From Ochrobactrum sp. BTU1 (lineage in GTDB: Bacteria; Pseudomonadota; Alphaproteobacteria; Rhizobiales; Rhizobiaceae): 64,000 nucleotides of DNA. Positions 55,994 to 64,000 of the stretch are shown piece after piece; the first letter of the stretch is position 1; every line of letters starts with the position of its first letter. A program made the translations under genes and the position numbers. The notes beneath the pieces are model-generated. The model saw only the letters and a list, made by a program, of their open reading frames with translations, was not told the origin of the DNA and searched no databases. The stretch is from contig CP076354.1 in NCBI GenBank assembly GCA_018798825.1, positions 620,001 through 684,000 of the forward strand. The letters run 5' to 3'.

Positions 55994-57607
55994 ATGGCAC
56001 GCGAACGCATCTATATCTACGACACGACCTTGCGGGACGGACAGCAGACTCCCGGCATTGACTTCTCTGTCGAAGACAAAAAAGCGATTGTCATTCTGCT
56101 TGAAGAGCTGGGCGTGGATTATGTCGAAGGCGGGTATCCGGGTGCAAATCCAACGGATACGGCCTTCTTCAAAAAGCGACAGACCTCACGGGCCAAGTTT
56201 GCAGCTTTTGGAATGACCAAGCGTGCAGGCGTTTCGGCATCGAATGATCCGGGATTGACTGCACTTCTGCAGGCCTCGAGCGATGCAGTCTGTTTCGTTG
56301 CCAAAAGCTGGGATTACCATGTGCGGATCGCTCTCGGTTGCACCAATGAGGAAAATCTGGAATCGATTACTGCATCGGTGACAGCTGTTCGTATGGCTGG
56401 TCGTGAGGCGCTGGTTGATTGCGAGCATTTCTTCGATGGATACAAAGCCAACCCTGAATATGCATTGTCTTGTGCGAAGGCTGCCTATGAGGCAGGCGCT
56501 CGTTGGGTCGTGCTTTGCGATACCAATGGCGGGACACAGCCGTCGGAAGTGGCTGAAATCATCAATGCGGTCAAAGCTGTTGTTCCGGGCGAAAGCCTTG
56601 GCATTCATGCTCACAACGATACCGAGCAGGCCGTCGCCGTTTCGCTTGCTGCAATCGATGCAGGTGTGCGCCATGTGCAGGGAACACTGAATGGGATCGG
56701 CGAGCGTTGCGGTAATGCGAACCTCGTTTCTCTTATTCCGACACTGGCATTGAAGCCTTATTGGGCTGATCGCTTTGAACTTGGTGTCAAGCCTGATGCG
56801 CTGAAAGCAATCACCCGCATTTCACGCGCCTTTGATGATATTCTGAATCGTGCGCCGACCGAGCAGGCGCCCTATACAGGTACGTCCGCCTTTGCGACCA
56901 AGGCAGGCATTCATGCCTCAGCACTGCTTAAAGACCCGCAGACTTATGAGCACGTTCCGCCTGAAACCGTTGGCAATCGCCGTCGCGTCATGGTTTCGGA
57001 TCAGGGTGGTAAGTCGAACTTTATCGCCGAACTGGAGCGTCGCGGCATTCGCGTTGCCAAGGACGATGTGCGACTGGATACGTTGATTGCGCTGGTCAAA
57101 GAGCGCGAAGCAGAAGGCTATGCTTATGAAGGTGCTGATGCGAGTTTCGAGCTGTTGGCGAGAGCCATGCTCAACCCGCAGCCAGAATTCTTCAAAGTCG
57201 ACTCTTTCCGCTGTCTTGTTGAACGTCGGTTCGATGCCAATGGTTCATTGAAAACTGTTTCGGAAGCCGTGGTGAAGGTCGAAGTCGACGGTGAAATGCA
57301 TATGTCGGTTGCCGAAGGACATGGTCCGGTCAACGCTCTCGATATTGCGCTGCGCAAGGATCTTGGCCGCTATCAGGATGAAATCGAAGATCTCGAACTG
57401 GTGGATTTCAAGGTGCGTATCCTCAATGGTGGTACGGCAGCTATCACCCGCGTTTTGATTGAATCCGGTGATGCTACGGGTGCTCGTTGGCGCACGGTTG
57501 GCGTCTCCGACAATATCATCGATGCATCGTTTCAGGCGCTGATGGATTCGGTCAATTATAAATTGATGAAAAACCGTTCTTTAGCTGGTCTGGTGGCGGC
57601 TGAATAA
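55994..57607 (+). CDS. cimA: (R)-citramalate synthase
   Basis: A 537-residue HMGL-like enzyme that joins acetyl-CoA and pyruvate to citramalate for isoleucine synthesis without threonine. The catalytic start YDTTLRDGQQTPGIDFS, the metal-binding His pair in GIHAHNDTEQA, GIGERCGNANL, and a C-terminal LeuA-type regulatory domain (from about 410) are seen. Isopropylmalate synthase is less similar in length and motif. GGCAGG precedes ATG. Confidence 0.9.
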   Translation: MARERIYIYDTTLRDGQQTPGIDFSVEDKKAIVILLEELGVDYVEGGYPGANPTDTAFFKKRQTSRAKFAAFGMTKRAGVSASNDPGLTALLQASSDAVCFVAKSWDYHVRIALGCTNEENLESITASVTAVRMAGREALVDCEHFFDGYKANPEYALSCAKAAYEAGARWVVLCDTNGGTQPSEVAEIINAVKAVVPGESLGIHAHNDTEQAVAVSLAAIDAGVRHVQGTLNGIGERCGNANLVSLIPTLALKPYWADRFELGVKPDALKAITRISRAFDDILNRAPTEQAPYTGTSAFATKAGIHASALLKDPQTYEHVPPETVGNRRRVMVSDQGGKSNFIAELERRGIRVAKDDVRLDTLIALVKEREAEGYAYEGADASFELLARAMLNPQPEFFKVDSFRCLVERRFDANGSLKTVSEAVVKVEVDGEMHMSVAEGHGPVNALDIALRKDLGRYQDEIEDLELVDFKVRILNGGTAAITRVLIESGDATGARWRTVGVSDNIIDASFQALMDSVNYKLMKNRSLAGLVAAE

Positions 57608-57692
57608 GCCGCTTCTTTCACGAAGATTGATGCTTTGATCAGTTTAATTGAATAGATTTTATGGATTGATCGGCGCATAGCAGTCTGACTAA

Positions 57693-57719
57693 CTCGAAAA
57701 AGTTCGTAGCTTTTTCGAG
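57693..57719 (+). promoter_or_regulatory. Hairpin between cimA and rarD
   Basis: Ten-base perfect arms CTCGAAAAAG (57693-57702) and CTTTTTCGAG (57710-57719) with a 7-nt loop, 24 bp before rarD and 85 bp after cimA. It may end cimA transcription or fold in the rarD leader. Confidence 0.5.
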
Positions 57720-57743
57720 CCTACACTTAATTCGGAGATGGAA

Positions 57744-58664
57744 ATGACCGAGCAAACCTTATCCGGAGGCCAGCTTTCAGATGGAAGCCGTGGCTTCATG
57801 ATGGCTATGGGGGCTTATGGTCTTTGGGCTATTTTGCCCTTCTATCTCAAGGCTTTGTCACATCTCCCCGCACTTGAAATTGTCGTGCATCGCGTGATCT
57901 GGTCGGTGCCTGTTGCGGCGATTTTGCTACTCTTCATCGGTCAATTTCGCACAATCCTTGATGCTCTGCGCAAGCCGCGAATGCTTGCAATGGCTGCACT
58001 GACCGCTGCACTTATCACTGTAAACTGGTCGGTTTATGTTTGGGCTGTTGCGCATGACCAGATTATCGGCGCCGCACTCGGATACTATATCAATCCACTA
58101 TTCAATGTGGTTTTGGGCGGGCTGTTTCTCGGTGAGCGGCTGTCAAAAGTGCAGTATGTTGCAGTCGGCTTTGCATTTGCCGCTGTTCTCGTTCTGACTC
58201 TCAATGCTGGTGGCCTGCCTTGGGTTTCACTGGTGCTACCGCTGACATTTGGTCTTTACGGATTTTTCCGCAAGTCTTTGCCTATGCCACCTTTGCAGGG
58301 CTTTACGCTTGAAGTGGTTATCCTTTCAATCCCGGCGCTTGGCTATGTTTTCTGGTTGATGGCCAATGGTCAGGATCATTTCTTCTCAGGCACTATGTCG
58401 AACGTTTCGCTGCTGTTGCTTGCAGGACCATTCACTGCAATTCCGCTGATCCTATATGCTGGCGGTGCAAAGCTGCTGCGTTATACGACGCTTGGCCTTA
58501 TGCAGTATCTTACGCCTACGCTGCTGTTTATCTTCGCAATTTTCATTTTCCACGAGCCATTTTCGAATGCGCAGCTCGTAGCTTTTGTTCTCATCTGGAC
58601 AGGCCTGATTATCTACACGTGGTCGTCTTTGTCGGCGCATCGTAAGGCACGCGCCAGAGCCTGA
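57744..58664 (+). CDS. rarD: RarD-type EamA transporter
   Basis: A 306-residue permease with ten helices. The opening GFMMAMGAYGLWAILPFYLKAL and VVHRVIWSVPV are hallmarks of the RarD group (chloramphenicol-sensitive protein), and INWSVYVWAVAHDQ-like and GYYINPLFNV motifs follow. Substrate unknown. ATG 57744 with CGGAG preferred to ATG 57738. Confidence 0.92.
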   Translation: MTEQTLSGGQLSDGSRGFMMAMGAYGLWAILPFYLKALSHLPALEIVVHRVIWSVPVAAILLLFIGQFRTILDALRKPRMLAMAALTAALITVNWSVYVWAVAHDQIIGAALGYYINPLFNVVLGGLFLGERLSKVQYVAVGFAFAAVLVLTLNAGGLPWVSLVLPLTFGLYGFFRKSLPMPPLQGFTLEVVILSIPALGYVFWLMANGQDHFFSGTMSNVSLLLLAGPFTAIPLILYAGGAKLLRYTTLGLMQYLTPTLLFIFAIFIFHEPFSNAQLVAFVLIWTGLIIYTWSSLSAHRKARARA

Positions 58665-58790
58665 TAAATTTAACTTGAGCGTTTGAGCTTCTATCTCCGG
58701 TGGATTATGGCCACCGGAGCCATAATTTGGCCGTGCTCTGGCCCTCTGGTCCGTTTGTTATTTCAGATGGAATTTGGAGCCGCTCACTGC

Positions 58791-60548
58791 ATGCTGTTTC
58801 GTGCTGCCCGCAGAGATAAGCAGATTCACGTTGTTGTATCGCCAGATCTCATGATCCGGTCCAACGACGCGCATGCTGCTGCTTTGGCTGAGCATACGAA
58901 ATTGCCTCCGCTTTCGCAGCGTGCTCTCAAGCCACTAGAACGCGTACGCTTTTCAATTCACACACATCGACGCGCTTGTATTGCGCTGGCGTCAGCTACG
59001 CTTCTGGCGGGTGGCGCAATGGCTTTGGTGACGGGAGGTTTGGTGCGACATGGACATGCTTCACAGCCTGTGATGATCGATCCTACCACGCTGGTTCACA
59101 GTCATGCGGCCATGAAAGAAGCGCGGCTGGTTCCTCAGAATGAAGTTGATGAGAACCGACGCATTGCCAAGCGCATCGATATTGCCGAAGGTACCGACGA
59201 TGGAGAAGCGACGCTCTTTACCTATCAGCATGTCATCCTTGATTTGAAGAATGAAGGAAGCGGGCGGGGTCTGCTCGATCTGGCATCGGTACGAGGTAAA
59301 CGGCGAGGGGAGAAAACCTCTGATCAGCCAGATGAAATTTCAGCGCTTGCCAATCAAAAAGGTGTGCCGCTGAATGTAAGCTTTGCCAAGCCAGCGGATA
59401 CGCCTCACAAAAAAGCGCACGAAATTGTTCTCGCTCCACAGTCGCGCGAGAAGGTGGGTGTACTCATGCAGGCGGCGGATGTTTCCGCTGACGATGCAGC
59501 ACATCTGGAACAGGCGCTTGGTCGAAAAGACCTCGTTCCTGGTGATAATCTGGTTCTGCTACTCGATCAGTCGCAGGGCAAGCCAGCGCATATAACCATG
59601 GCACGGTTCAGACATGGTAATGCATCAGATTCCGTTTATGGACGGACAGACGATGGTGTTTTCCGCGCGAATGATAATCAGAGACTTTTCGCGCGTCTTT
59701 CTCATGATGCTATGTTGTCCGCATCGCGCCAGCCCGCTAAAAAAGTAACGGATGGATCTGTTCAGTCCCGGCTTATTGCAGCAGGGGTACCGAGCGAAGT
59801 CGCGGATGATGTGAAGAAACTCGCGGCTGAGAATAACGTATCGCTTCAGAAGGGCGCCAACGGGGTTGATAAAATCGACCTCCTGTTTCGTGAGAGCGTG
59901 GATGCCGATCCTGAGCTGGTGTTTGTGGAGTTTACTACAAACGGTCAGGCCAAGCGTCTTTACAGGCATGAAGTCGAGGGAAACGCTGACTATTTCAACG
60001 AAGATGGTTCCTCGATGACCAAATACCTCATGCACAAGCCACTACCAAATGGCCGGTTGAATGATGGTTTTGGCTGGCGTGTGCATCCGGTTTTGCATGT
60101 CCGCAAACATCATAATGGCGTGGATTACGATGCACCGATCGGCTCGCCGATTGTCGCTGCGGGAGATGGAACGGTTGAGCTGATTTCGTCGCAAAAGGGT
60201 TATGGCAAGTATGTGCGCATTCGCCACCAGGGCGGCTACAGTACCACCTATGCTCATCTCTCCGGAGAAGCGAAGGGGCTGAAAGTCGGCCAGCATGTGA
60301 AGCAGGGTGAAGTGATCGCTTATGTGGGATCAACCGGCTACTCGACCGGACCGCATTTGTATTATGAGCTCAAAGTCGGTGATCATTATGTCGACCCGCT
60401 CAAAGCACAGCTCAATGCGGGTGAAAAGCTGACAGGTTCATCCATGTCGAGCTTCCGCTCGGAAATGGATCATGTCGATAAGGTTTTCAAGCAGATGAAT
60501 TTGGCGCCACTGACAAGTGACGCCAAAGATGGTTCAAAGATGAATTGA
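58791..60548 (+). CDS. M23/LytM-domain envelope protein
   Basis: A 585-residue membrane-anchored protein. After a cytoplasmic start and one helix (about 60-80, ACIALASATLLAGGAMALV) come a long periplasmic linker and repeated LysM-like or coiled segments, then a LytM domain (about 420-535). Zinc ligands His441 and Asp445 (HHNGVDYDAP) and the YAHL His are present, but the last HxH is GPHLYYEL (His522, Tyr524), so the zinc His is replaced by Tyr. Such domains often activate amidases rather than cut. Start uncertain: 58791 (GGAG at about 10 bp) or 58851. Confidence 0.88.
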   Translation: MLFRAARRDKQIHVVVSPDLMIRSNDAHAAALAEHTKLPPLSQRALKPLERVRFSIHTHRRACIALASATLLAGGAMALVTGGLVRHGHASQPVMIDPTTLVHSHAAMKEARLVPQNEVDENRRIAKRIDIAEGTDDGEATLFTYQHVILDLKNEGSGRGLLDLASVRGKRRGEKTSDQPDEISALANQKGVPLNVSFAKPADTPHKKAHEIVLAPQSREKVGVLMQAADVSADDAAHLEQALGRKDLVPGDNLVLLLDQSQGKPAHITMARFRHGNASDSVYGRTDDGVFRANDNQRLFARLSHDAMLSASRQPAKKVTDGSVQSRLIAAGVPSEVADDVKKLAAENNVSLQKGANGVDKIDLLFRESVDADPELVFVEFTTNGQAKRLYRHEVEGNADYFNEDGSSMTKYLMHKPLPNGRLNDGFGWRVHPVLHVRKHHNGVDYDAPIGSPIVAAGDGTVELISSQKGYGKYVRIRHQGGYSTTYAHLSGEAKGLKVGQHVKQGEVIAYVGSTGYSTGPHLYYELKVGDHYVDPLKAQLNAGEKLTGSSMSSFRSEMDHVDKVFKQMNLAPLTSDAKDGSKMN

Positions 60549-60549
60549 A

Positions 60550-61383
60550 TCACACTGGCCGGTAAGCATTGGCCAGTGCAACAAATTCTTCGACGCTTAG
60601 CGTTTCGGCGCGCCGGGTACCATCAATTCCGGTCTTTTCCAGAAGTTGTGCGCCGCCGACAGGCTTGAGGCTCTGACGCAGCATTTTTCGGCGTTGCCCG
60701 AAGGCTGCCTGCGTAATCTGGCCCAAAGCATCCGCGCGACATGGGAGCGGCTCTTCACGCGGCGTGATATGGACGACCGACGACATAACTTTCGGCGGAG
60801 GCGTAAACGCCTGTGGGGGCACGTCGAAAGCAATTTTCGAATGCGTACGCCAGCCTGCCAGAACGCCGAGGCGCCCATAATGATCCGTATCAGGTGCGGC
60901 CACAATACGCTCGCCAACTTCACGTTGGAACATCAGGGTCATCGAGGAATAAAAGGGTGGCCAAGGCTCTGTCAGAAGCCAGTTGAGCAGCAATTGTGTT
61001 CCCACATTATAAGGCAGATTAGCCACGATGCGTGGCTTCGGGCCATCCGGAAAGAGAGCTTTGAAATCTTGCTCCAATGCATCACCGGAAATAATGCGCA
61101 AACGTCCCGGATAATGCGCTTCGATCTCTGCAAGAGCATCAAGGCACCGTTCATCGCGCTCAATTGCGGTGACAATAGCACCCTGAGCGAGCAAGGCGCG
61201 TGTCAGACCACCCGGACCGGGACCGACCTCGATAACCGGCTGATCTTGCAGATTGCCTGCCTGTCGAGCGATCTTCGATGTTAGGTTCAGGTCGAACAGA
61301 AAGTTCTGCCCAAGCGACTTTTTAGGCATCAGGTCATGCCGTTCGATGACCTCACGCAGTGGCGGAAGATTGTCGATGCTCAT
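60550..61383 (-). CDS. rsmA: 16S rRNA dimethyladenosine transferase
   Basis: A 277-residue methyltransferase (KsgA) that dimethylates two adjacent adenosines in helix 45 of 16S rRNA. GQNFLFD at the start, the SAM site [15 protein letters not shown] and the catalytic [10 protein letters not shown] are clear. ATG overlaps the pdxA stop by four bases. Convergent with the M23 gene; the stop lies inside a small inverted repeat CACTGGCC/GGCCAGTG. Confidence 0.97.
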   Translation of the reverse strand: MSIDNLPPLREVIERHDLMPKKSLGQNFLFDLNLTSKIARQAGNLQDQPVIEVGPGPGGLTRALLAQGAIVTAIERDERCLDALAEIEAHYPGRLRIISGDALEQDFKALFPDGPKPRIVANLPYNVGTQLLLNWLLTEPWPPFYSSMTLMFQREVGERIVAAPDTDHYGRLGVLAGWRTHSKIAFDVPPQAFTPPPKVMSSVVHITPREEPLPCRADALGQITQAAFGQRRKMLRQSLKPVGGAQLLEKTGIDGTRRAETLSVEEFVALANAYRPV

Positions 61384-62411
61384 GATTTCCGCCTTGCTTC
61401 GTTTTCGGCGAGTTCCTGTGCCAGCCTTATGGATGCTATAAGACTGTCAGGGCGCGCTATGCCTTTTCCTGCAATGTCGAAGGCAGTTCCATGATCAGGG
61501 GATGTTCGGATAAATGGAAGCCCGAGGGTAACATTGACCGTCTCGTCAAAAGCGAGAGCCTTCGCCGGAATAAGCGCCTGATCGTGATACATGCAAATGG
61601 CGACATCATAAGTCACGCGTGCTTGTGCATGGAACATGGTGTCAGCAGGCAATGGTCCCCAGGCATTGATGCCCTCACGCTGCAATTCTTCGACTGCTGG
61701 CCGAATAATAGCATCATCTTCCTTGCCCAGTGCACCCCCTTCACCCGCATGAGGATTGAGGCCGGAAATCGCAATACGAGGTGCTGCTATGCCAAAACGA
61801 TCCGTCAGTTCCTGCGCCGTGATGTAAGCCACTTCCAGAATATCATCCTTGGTCAGTAAGCGCGGGACGTCGACGAGAGGGATGTGGATTGTGACTGGAA
61901 CGGCACGTAGTTCGGGGCCAGCCAGCATCATTACCGGAATGACTGTGCGTCCGAGATGTTTGCTAGCGAGTTCAGCGAGAAACTCCGTGTGTCCGGGATG
62001 TTTGAAACCTGCATCGTAGAGCGGCTTTTTGGCAATCGGGCAGGTGACAACGGCTGATGTTTCGCCACTCAATGTCAGCGCAACGGCGCGTTCTATTGCT
62101 TCAATAACACCTGCTGCGTTTTCCGGCAGAGGTTTGCCGGGGCTTTCCTTATGCGTGTTTTTCAATGGCAAAACGGGCAGTTTTACATCAAAGACGTCGC
62201 AAGCATCGGCAGGGGTGCTAATCGTTGCGATTGGCACATTCAGGCCAAGATGCTGCGCGCGGTCTGAAAGCTGCGCCGGATCGGCAATGAGCAGAAACGT
62301 TGGCAGAGAAAGCTCTTTGCGCTGCAACCATGCGCTGAGAGCAACATCAGCTCCAACACCTGAAGGATCGCCAATGCTGACGGCGAGCGGAGGAACCGGG
62401 TGAATAGTCAT
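61380..62411 (-). CDS. pdxA: 4-hydroxythreonine-4-phosphate dehydrogenase
   Basis: A 343-residue enzyme of pyridoxal 5'-phosphate synthesis. [15 protein letters not shown] at the N-terminus, [20 protein letters not shown] with metal His residues, and [13 protein letters not shown] near the C-terminus are typical. Coupled to rsmA and 90 bp downstream of the surA-like gene, as in other proteobacteria. Confidence 0.96.
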   Translation of the reverse strand: MTIHPVPPLAVSIGDPSGVGADVALSAWLQRKELSLPTFLLIADPAQLSDRAQHLGLNVPIATISTPADACDVFDVKLPVLPLKNTHKESPGKPLPENAAGVIEAIERAVALTLSGETSAVVTCPIAKKPLYDAGFKHPGHTEFLAELASKHLGRTVIPVMMLAGPELRAVPVTIHIPLVDVPRLLTKDDILEVAYITAQELTDRFGIAAPRIAISGLNPHAGEGGALGKEDDAIIRPAVEELQREGINAWGPLPADTMFHAQARVTYDVAICMYHDQALIPAKALAFDETVNVTLGLPFIRTSPDHGTAFDIAGKGIARPDSLIASIRLAQELAENEARRKS

Positions 62412-62501
62412 AGCTGTTTATCTCGGCTGATGAAATAAGGGGGCAGACGCCCCCTCAAATTATACGGTCAGTTTTGCACTGCCAAGGCTCTGGAGCGAAA
62501 C

Positions 62502-63464
62502 TCAACGATTTACAATCGTTGCCTTTTCGCGCAGCTCAGCAAGATACTTCTTGCTCAGATCATCAGCCTTCTTTTCCTGTCCCGCTTCGGAATCGGTGCC
62601 TTCCATGGAGAAGACAAGCTGCGCGACTCGGTCATCGGAAACTTGACGCGTCGAGCATACGGCTAGAATTTCAACACCTTTTTCGGTGTCATGTGGAGGA
62701 GTTGCGCGGTTTACGCCAGCAGCTTTGACGTCTTTGGCCCATTCGCCCGGAAGTTGCTGTTCGATAACCCGACCGAGATCGCGAACTGTAACGTCGATCA
62801 TGCCCTTGGTTAGCTGACGGGTAGTGTCGCAGCTCTGGAAGCGCGAGCGCAATGCATTTGCTTCCTGGCGACGCTTGCCGAGCAGAGCAGGCGAACGCTT
62901 TGCATTTGGAACGACGAAAATAACCTGCTGCAGATGGTATTCAGTTGAGACAGGCTTTTTGCCGCCGTCTTTCAGCATACGCTGAACAGCGTCCTGCTCG
63001 CTAACCATACCAGTGGCGCGGAAGCGCGCGCTGACCAGGCGACCCCAGCCCATCTGGACCATGATGTATTTCTTGAAATGATCAGGTGTAATGCCAGCCT
63101 GATTCATCAGCTGATTAAGCTGAGCGACGCTCATCTTGTTACGGGTCGCAAAGCCTGCATAGGCCTGATCGACTTCCTGATCGGAAATGTTAATGCCGCG
63201 CGATTTCATTTCGACGCGCTTCAGCATTTCTTCAGTCAGTTCTTCACGAGCAACCTGATTAAGATTGCCGCCTTTACGCTGCAGTTTCAGAAATGCTGCA
63301 CGGCGCTGAATATCGCCGTTGGTGATTGCATTGCCGGAGACAATGACCTTGACCTCCGTTCCGCCGGCAGCAAATGCCGGTGTCAAAGTCGCAGCCGTTC
63401 CAAGCGCCGTCACACATACGGCAGCGCCCAGCAGGGAGGCGAATAGAGGTCTTGCAAACATCAT
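62502..63464 (-). CDS. SurA-like periplasmic chaperone
   Basis: A 320-residue exported protein. A signal peptide of about 32 residues (SLLGAAVCVTALGTAATLTPAFAA) is followed by the SurA N-domain (VKVIVSGNAITNGDIQRRAAFL, then LTEEMLKRVEMKSRGI) and a C-terminal parvulin-like part that looks degenerate (YHLQQVIFVVPNAKRSP without the usual catalytic sequence). It probably helps outer-membrane proteins fold and insert. ATG 63464 chosen by the signal peptide and GGGAAAT upstream. Sits next to lptD. Confidence 0.9.
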   Translation of the reverse strand: MMFARPLFASLLGAAVCVTALGTAATLTPAFAAGGTEVKVIVSGNAITNGDIQRRAAFLKLQRKGGNLNQVAREELTEEMLKRVEMKSRGINISDQEVDQAYAGFATRNKMSVAQLNQLMNQAGITPDHFKKYIMVQMGWGRLVSARFRATGMVSEQDAVQRMLKDGGKKPVSTEYHLQQVIFVVPNAKRSPALLGKRRQEANALRSRFQSCDTTRQLTKGMIDVTVRDLGRVIEQQLPGEWAKDVKAAGVNRATPPHDTEKGVEILAVCSTRQVSDDRVAQLVFSMEGTDSEAGQEKKADDLSKKYLAELREKATIVNR

Positions 63465-63766
63465 CTTTATTTCCCGATTTCCTTCAGGTCGGCGAATGAC
63501 AAATTTCACCGGATGTGTCCAATCTTACTAGTCATCTGACGCAAGTTCAAACTGAACAAGCATATCAGAGGCCAGACATATTATGATGCCTGTATAGAGG
63601 AGCCAAAGCGGCGAAACAATGACCCTTTAGCAATTTACGAGGTAATTAAAGGTACTTAACTGAATAAAATCGATAAAAAAGCGAACGTTATTTGAAATGA
63701 TTAAGTGATGCTGCGGCATAAAAGGAAAGAGCGGAACAAGTTGGATTGTTTCCGCTCTTTCGAAGT
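63465..63766. other. Intergenic region between lptD and the surA-like gene
   Basis: 302 bp without a gene. It carries the lptD terminator hairpin (63725-63761) and an AT-rich stretch suited to a separate promoter for surA. So in this genome lptD and surA appear not to be tightly coupled. Confidence 0.5.
63725..63761 (-). terminator. lptD terminator hairpin
   Basis: Twelve-base perfect arms GAAAGAGCGGAA (63725-63736) and TTCCGCTCTTTC (63750-63761) with a 13-nt loop; on the minus strand followed by CTTTT. It starts 6 bp past the lptD stop codon. Confidence 0.7.
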
Positions 63767-64000
63767 TTAGAAGGTTTGAGCGCCGCTGCCAATGTCGCCG
63801 AGTGTTCTGAACGATATATTGAATCCAACGCTATGAGATGCCTTGTCCTCACCCGGATTACGGGTTTGGACGTAAGCCATCGAGTAGGTGAAGCATTCAT
63901 CGTCATAGGCAAGACCAGAGGATGCGCGAACAAGTGTATCCGACACAAGGTCATAAGTGCCTGAACCGAAGACACGCCAATTAGCATCTAAACGTGCAGT
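63767..64000 (-). CDS. lptD: LptD outer-membrane LPS assembly protein, C-terminal end
   Basis: The last 77 residues of LptD, the beta-barrel that inserts lipopolysaccharide in the outer membrane; the rest is beyond the window. The C-terminal Cys motif region YDDECFTYSMAYVQT, NPGEDKASHSVGFNISF and the end RTLGDIGSGAQTF match LptD of Rhizobiales. Order lptD-surA-pdxA-rsmA supports it. Confidence 0.9.
   Translation of the reverse strand, partial: TARLDANWRVFGSGTYDLVSDTLVRASSGLAYDDECFTYSMAYVQTRNPGEDKASHSVGFNISFRTLGDIGSGAQTF

Overview
The window is chromosomal DNA from an alphaproteobacterium of the order Rhizobiales, most likely the Brucella/Ochrobactrum group. The strongest marker is a divergent pair of Omp2-type porin genes at 22.3-25.4 kb, with the typical Brucellaceae N-terminus, lying on either side of a tRNA-Ser. 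A PleC-like kinase, a FnrN-type regulator and the gene orders rpoZ-rsh-pyrE, acpS-lepB-rnc-era-recO and lptD-surA-pdxA-rsmA agree with this. Most of the window is ordinary housekeeping DNA. I found no CRISPR array, rRNA operon, intact insertion sequence, prophage or recognisable defence system.

Layout. 0-9 kb: end of an unknown gene, PleC-like sensor kinase, aminopeptidase N, a DMT permease, an MFS permease and a family-4-like uracil-DNA glycosylase. 9.5-20.6 kb: ETF-ubiquinone oxidoreductase followed by a 78-bp tandem repeat, an endo/exonuclease/phosphatase protein, AMP nucleosidase, two tiny coupled membrane-protein genes, a GST, and small secreted or membrane proteins ending in DUF423 and a HisC-like aminotransferase. 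20.6-25.5 kb: a lone tyrosine recombinase next to the porin pair. 25.6-36 kb: a BON-domain/HHH-domain gene group, a lytic transglycosylase, dapA, smpB, a NYN-domain protein, rpoZ, rsh and pyrE. 36-41 kb: fnrN and hemN, each with an FNR-type box, then an MFS pump with a divergent AraC regulator. 41-45.6 kb: acpS, lepB, rnc, era, recO. 45.6-53.5 kb: phosphatase, HD hydrolase, YgfZ, dihydroorotase, isochorismatase plus GlxA regulator, NUDIX and SRAP proteins. 53.9-64 kb: cysS, GFA protein, cimA, rarD, an M23 protein, and the envelope/housekeeping run rsmA-pdxA-surA-lptD.

Genes that work together: rpoZ and rsh (RNA polymerase omega and the ppGpp enzyme) sit side by side; lepB-rnc-era-recO are tightly packed; fnrN probably controls itself and hemN under low oxygen; surA and lptD serve outer-membrane assembly. 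The points most worth checking are the repeat array behind the ETF-QO gene, a uracil-DNA glycosylase without the four cluster cysteines, an M23 protein with tyrosine at a zinc-ligand position, several unannotated very small membrane-protein genes coupled to neighbours, three diverged copies of a roughly 100-bp dispersed element, and a lone integrase beside the porin locus. I do not see convincing evidence for a wholly new multi-gene system.
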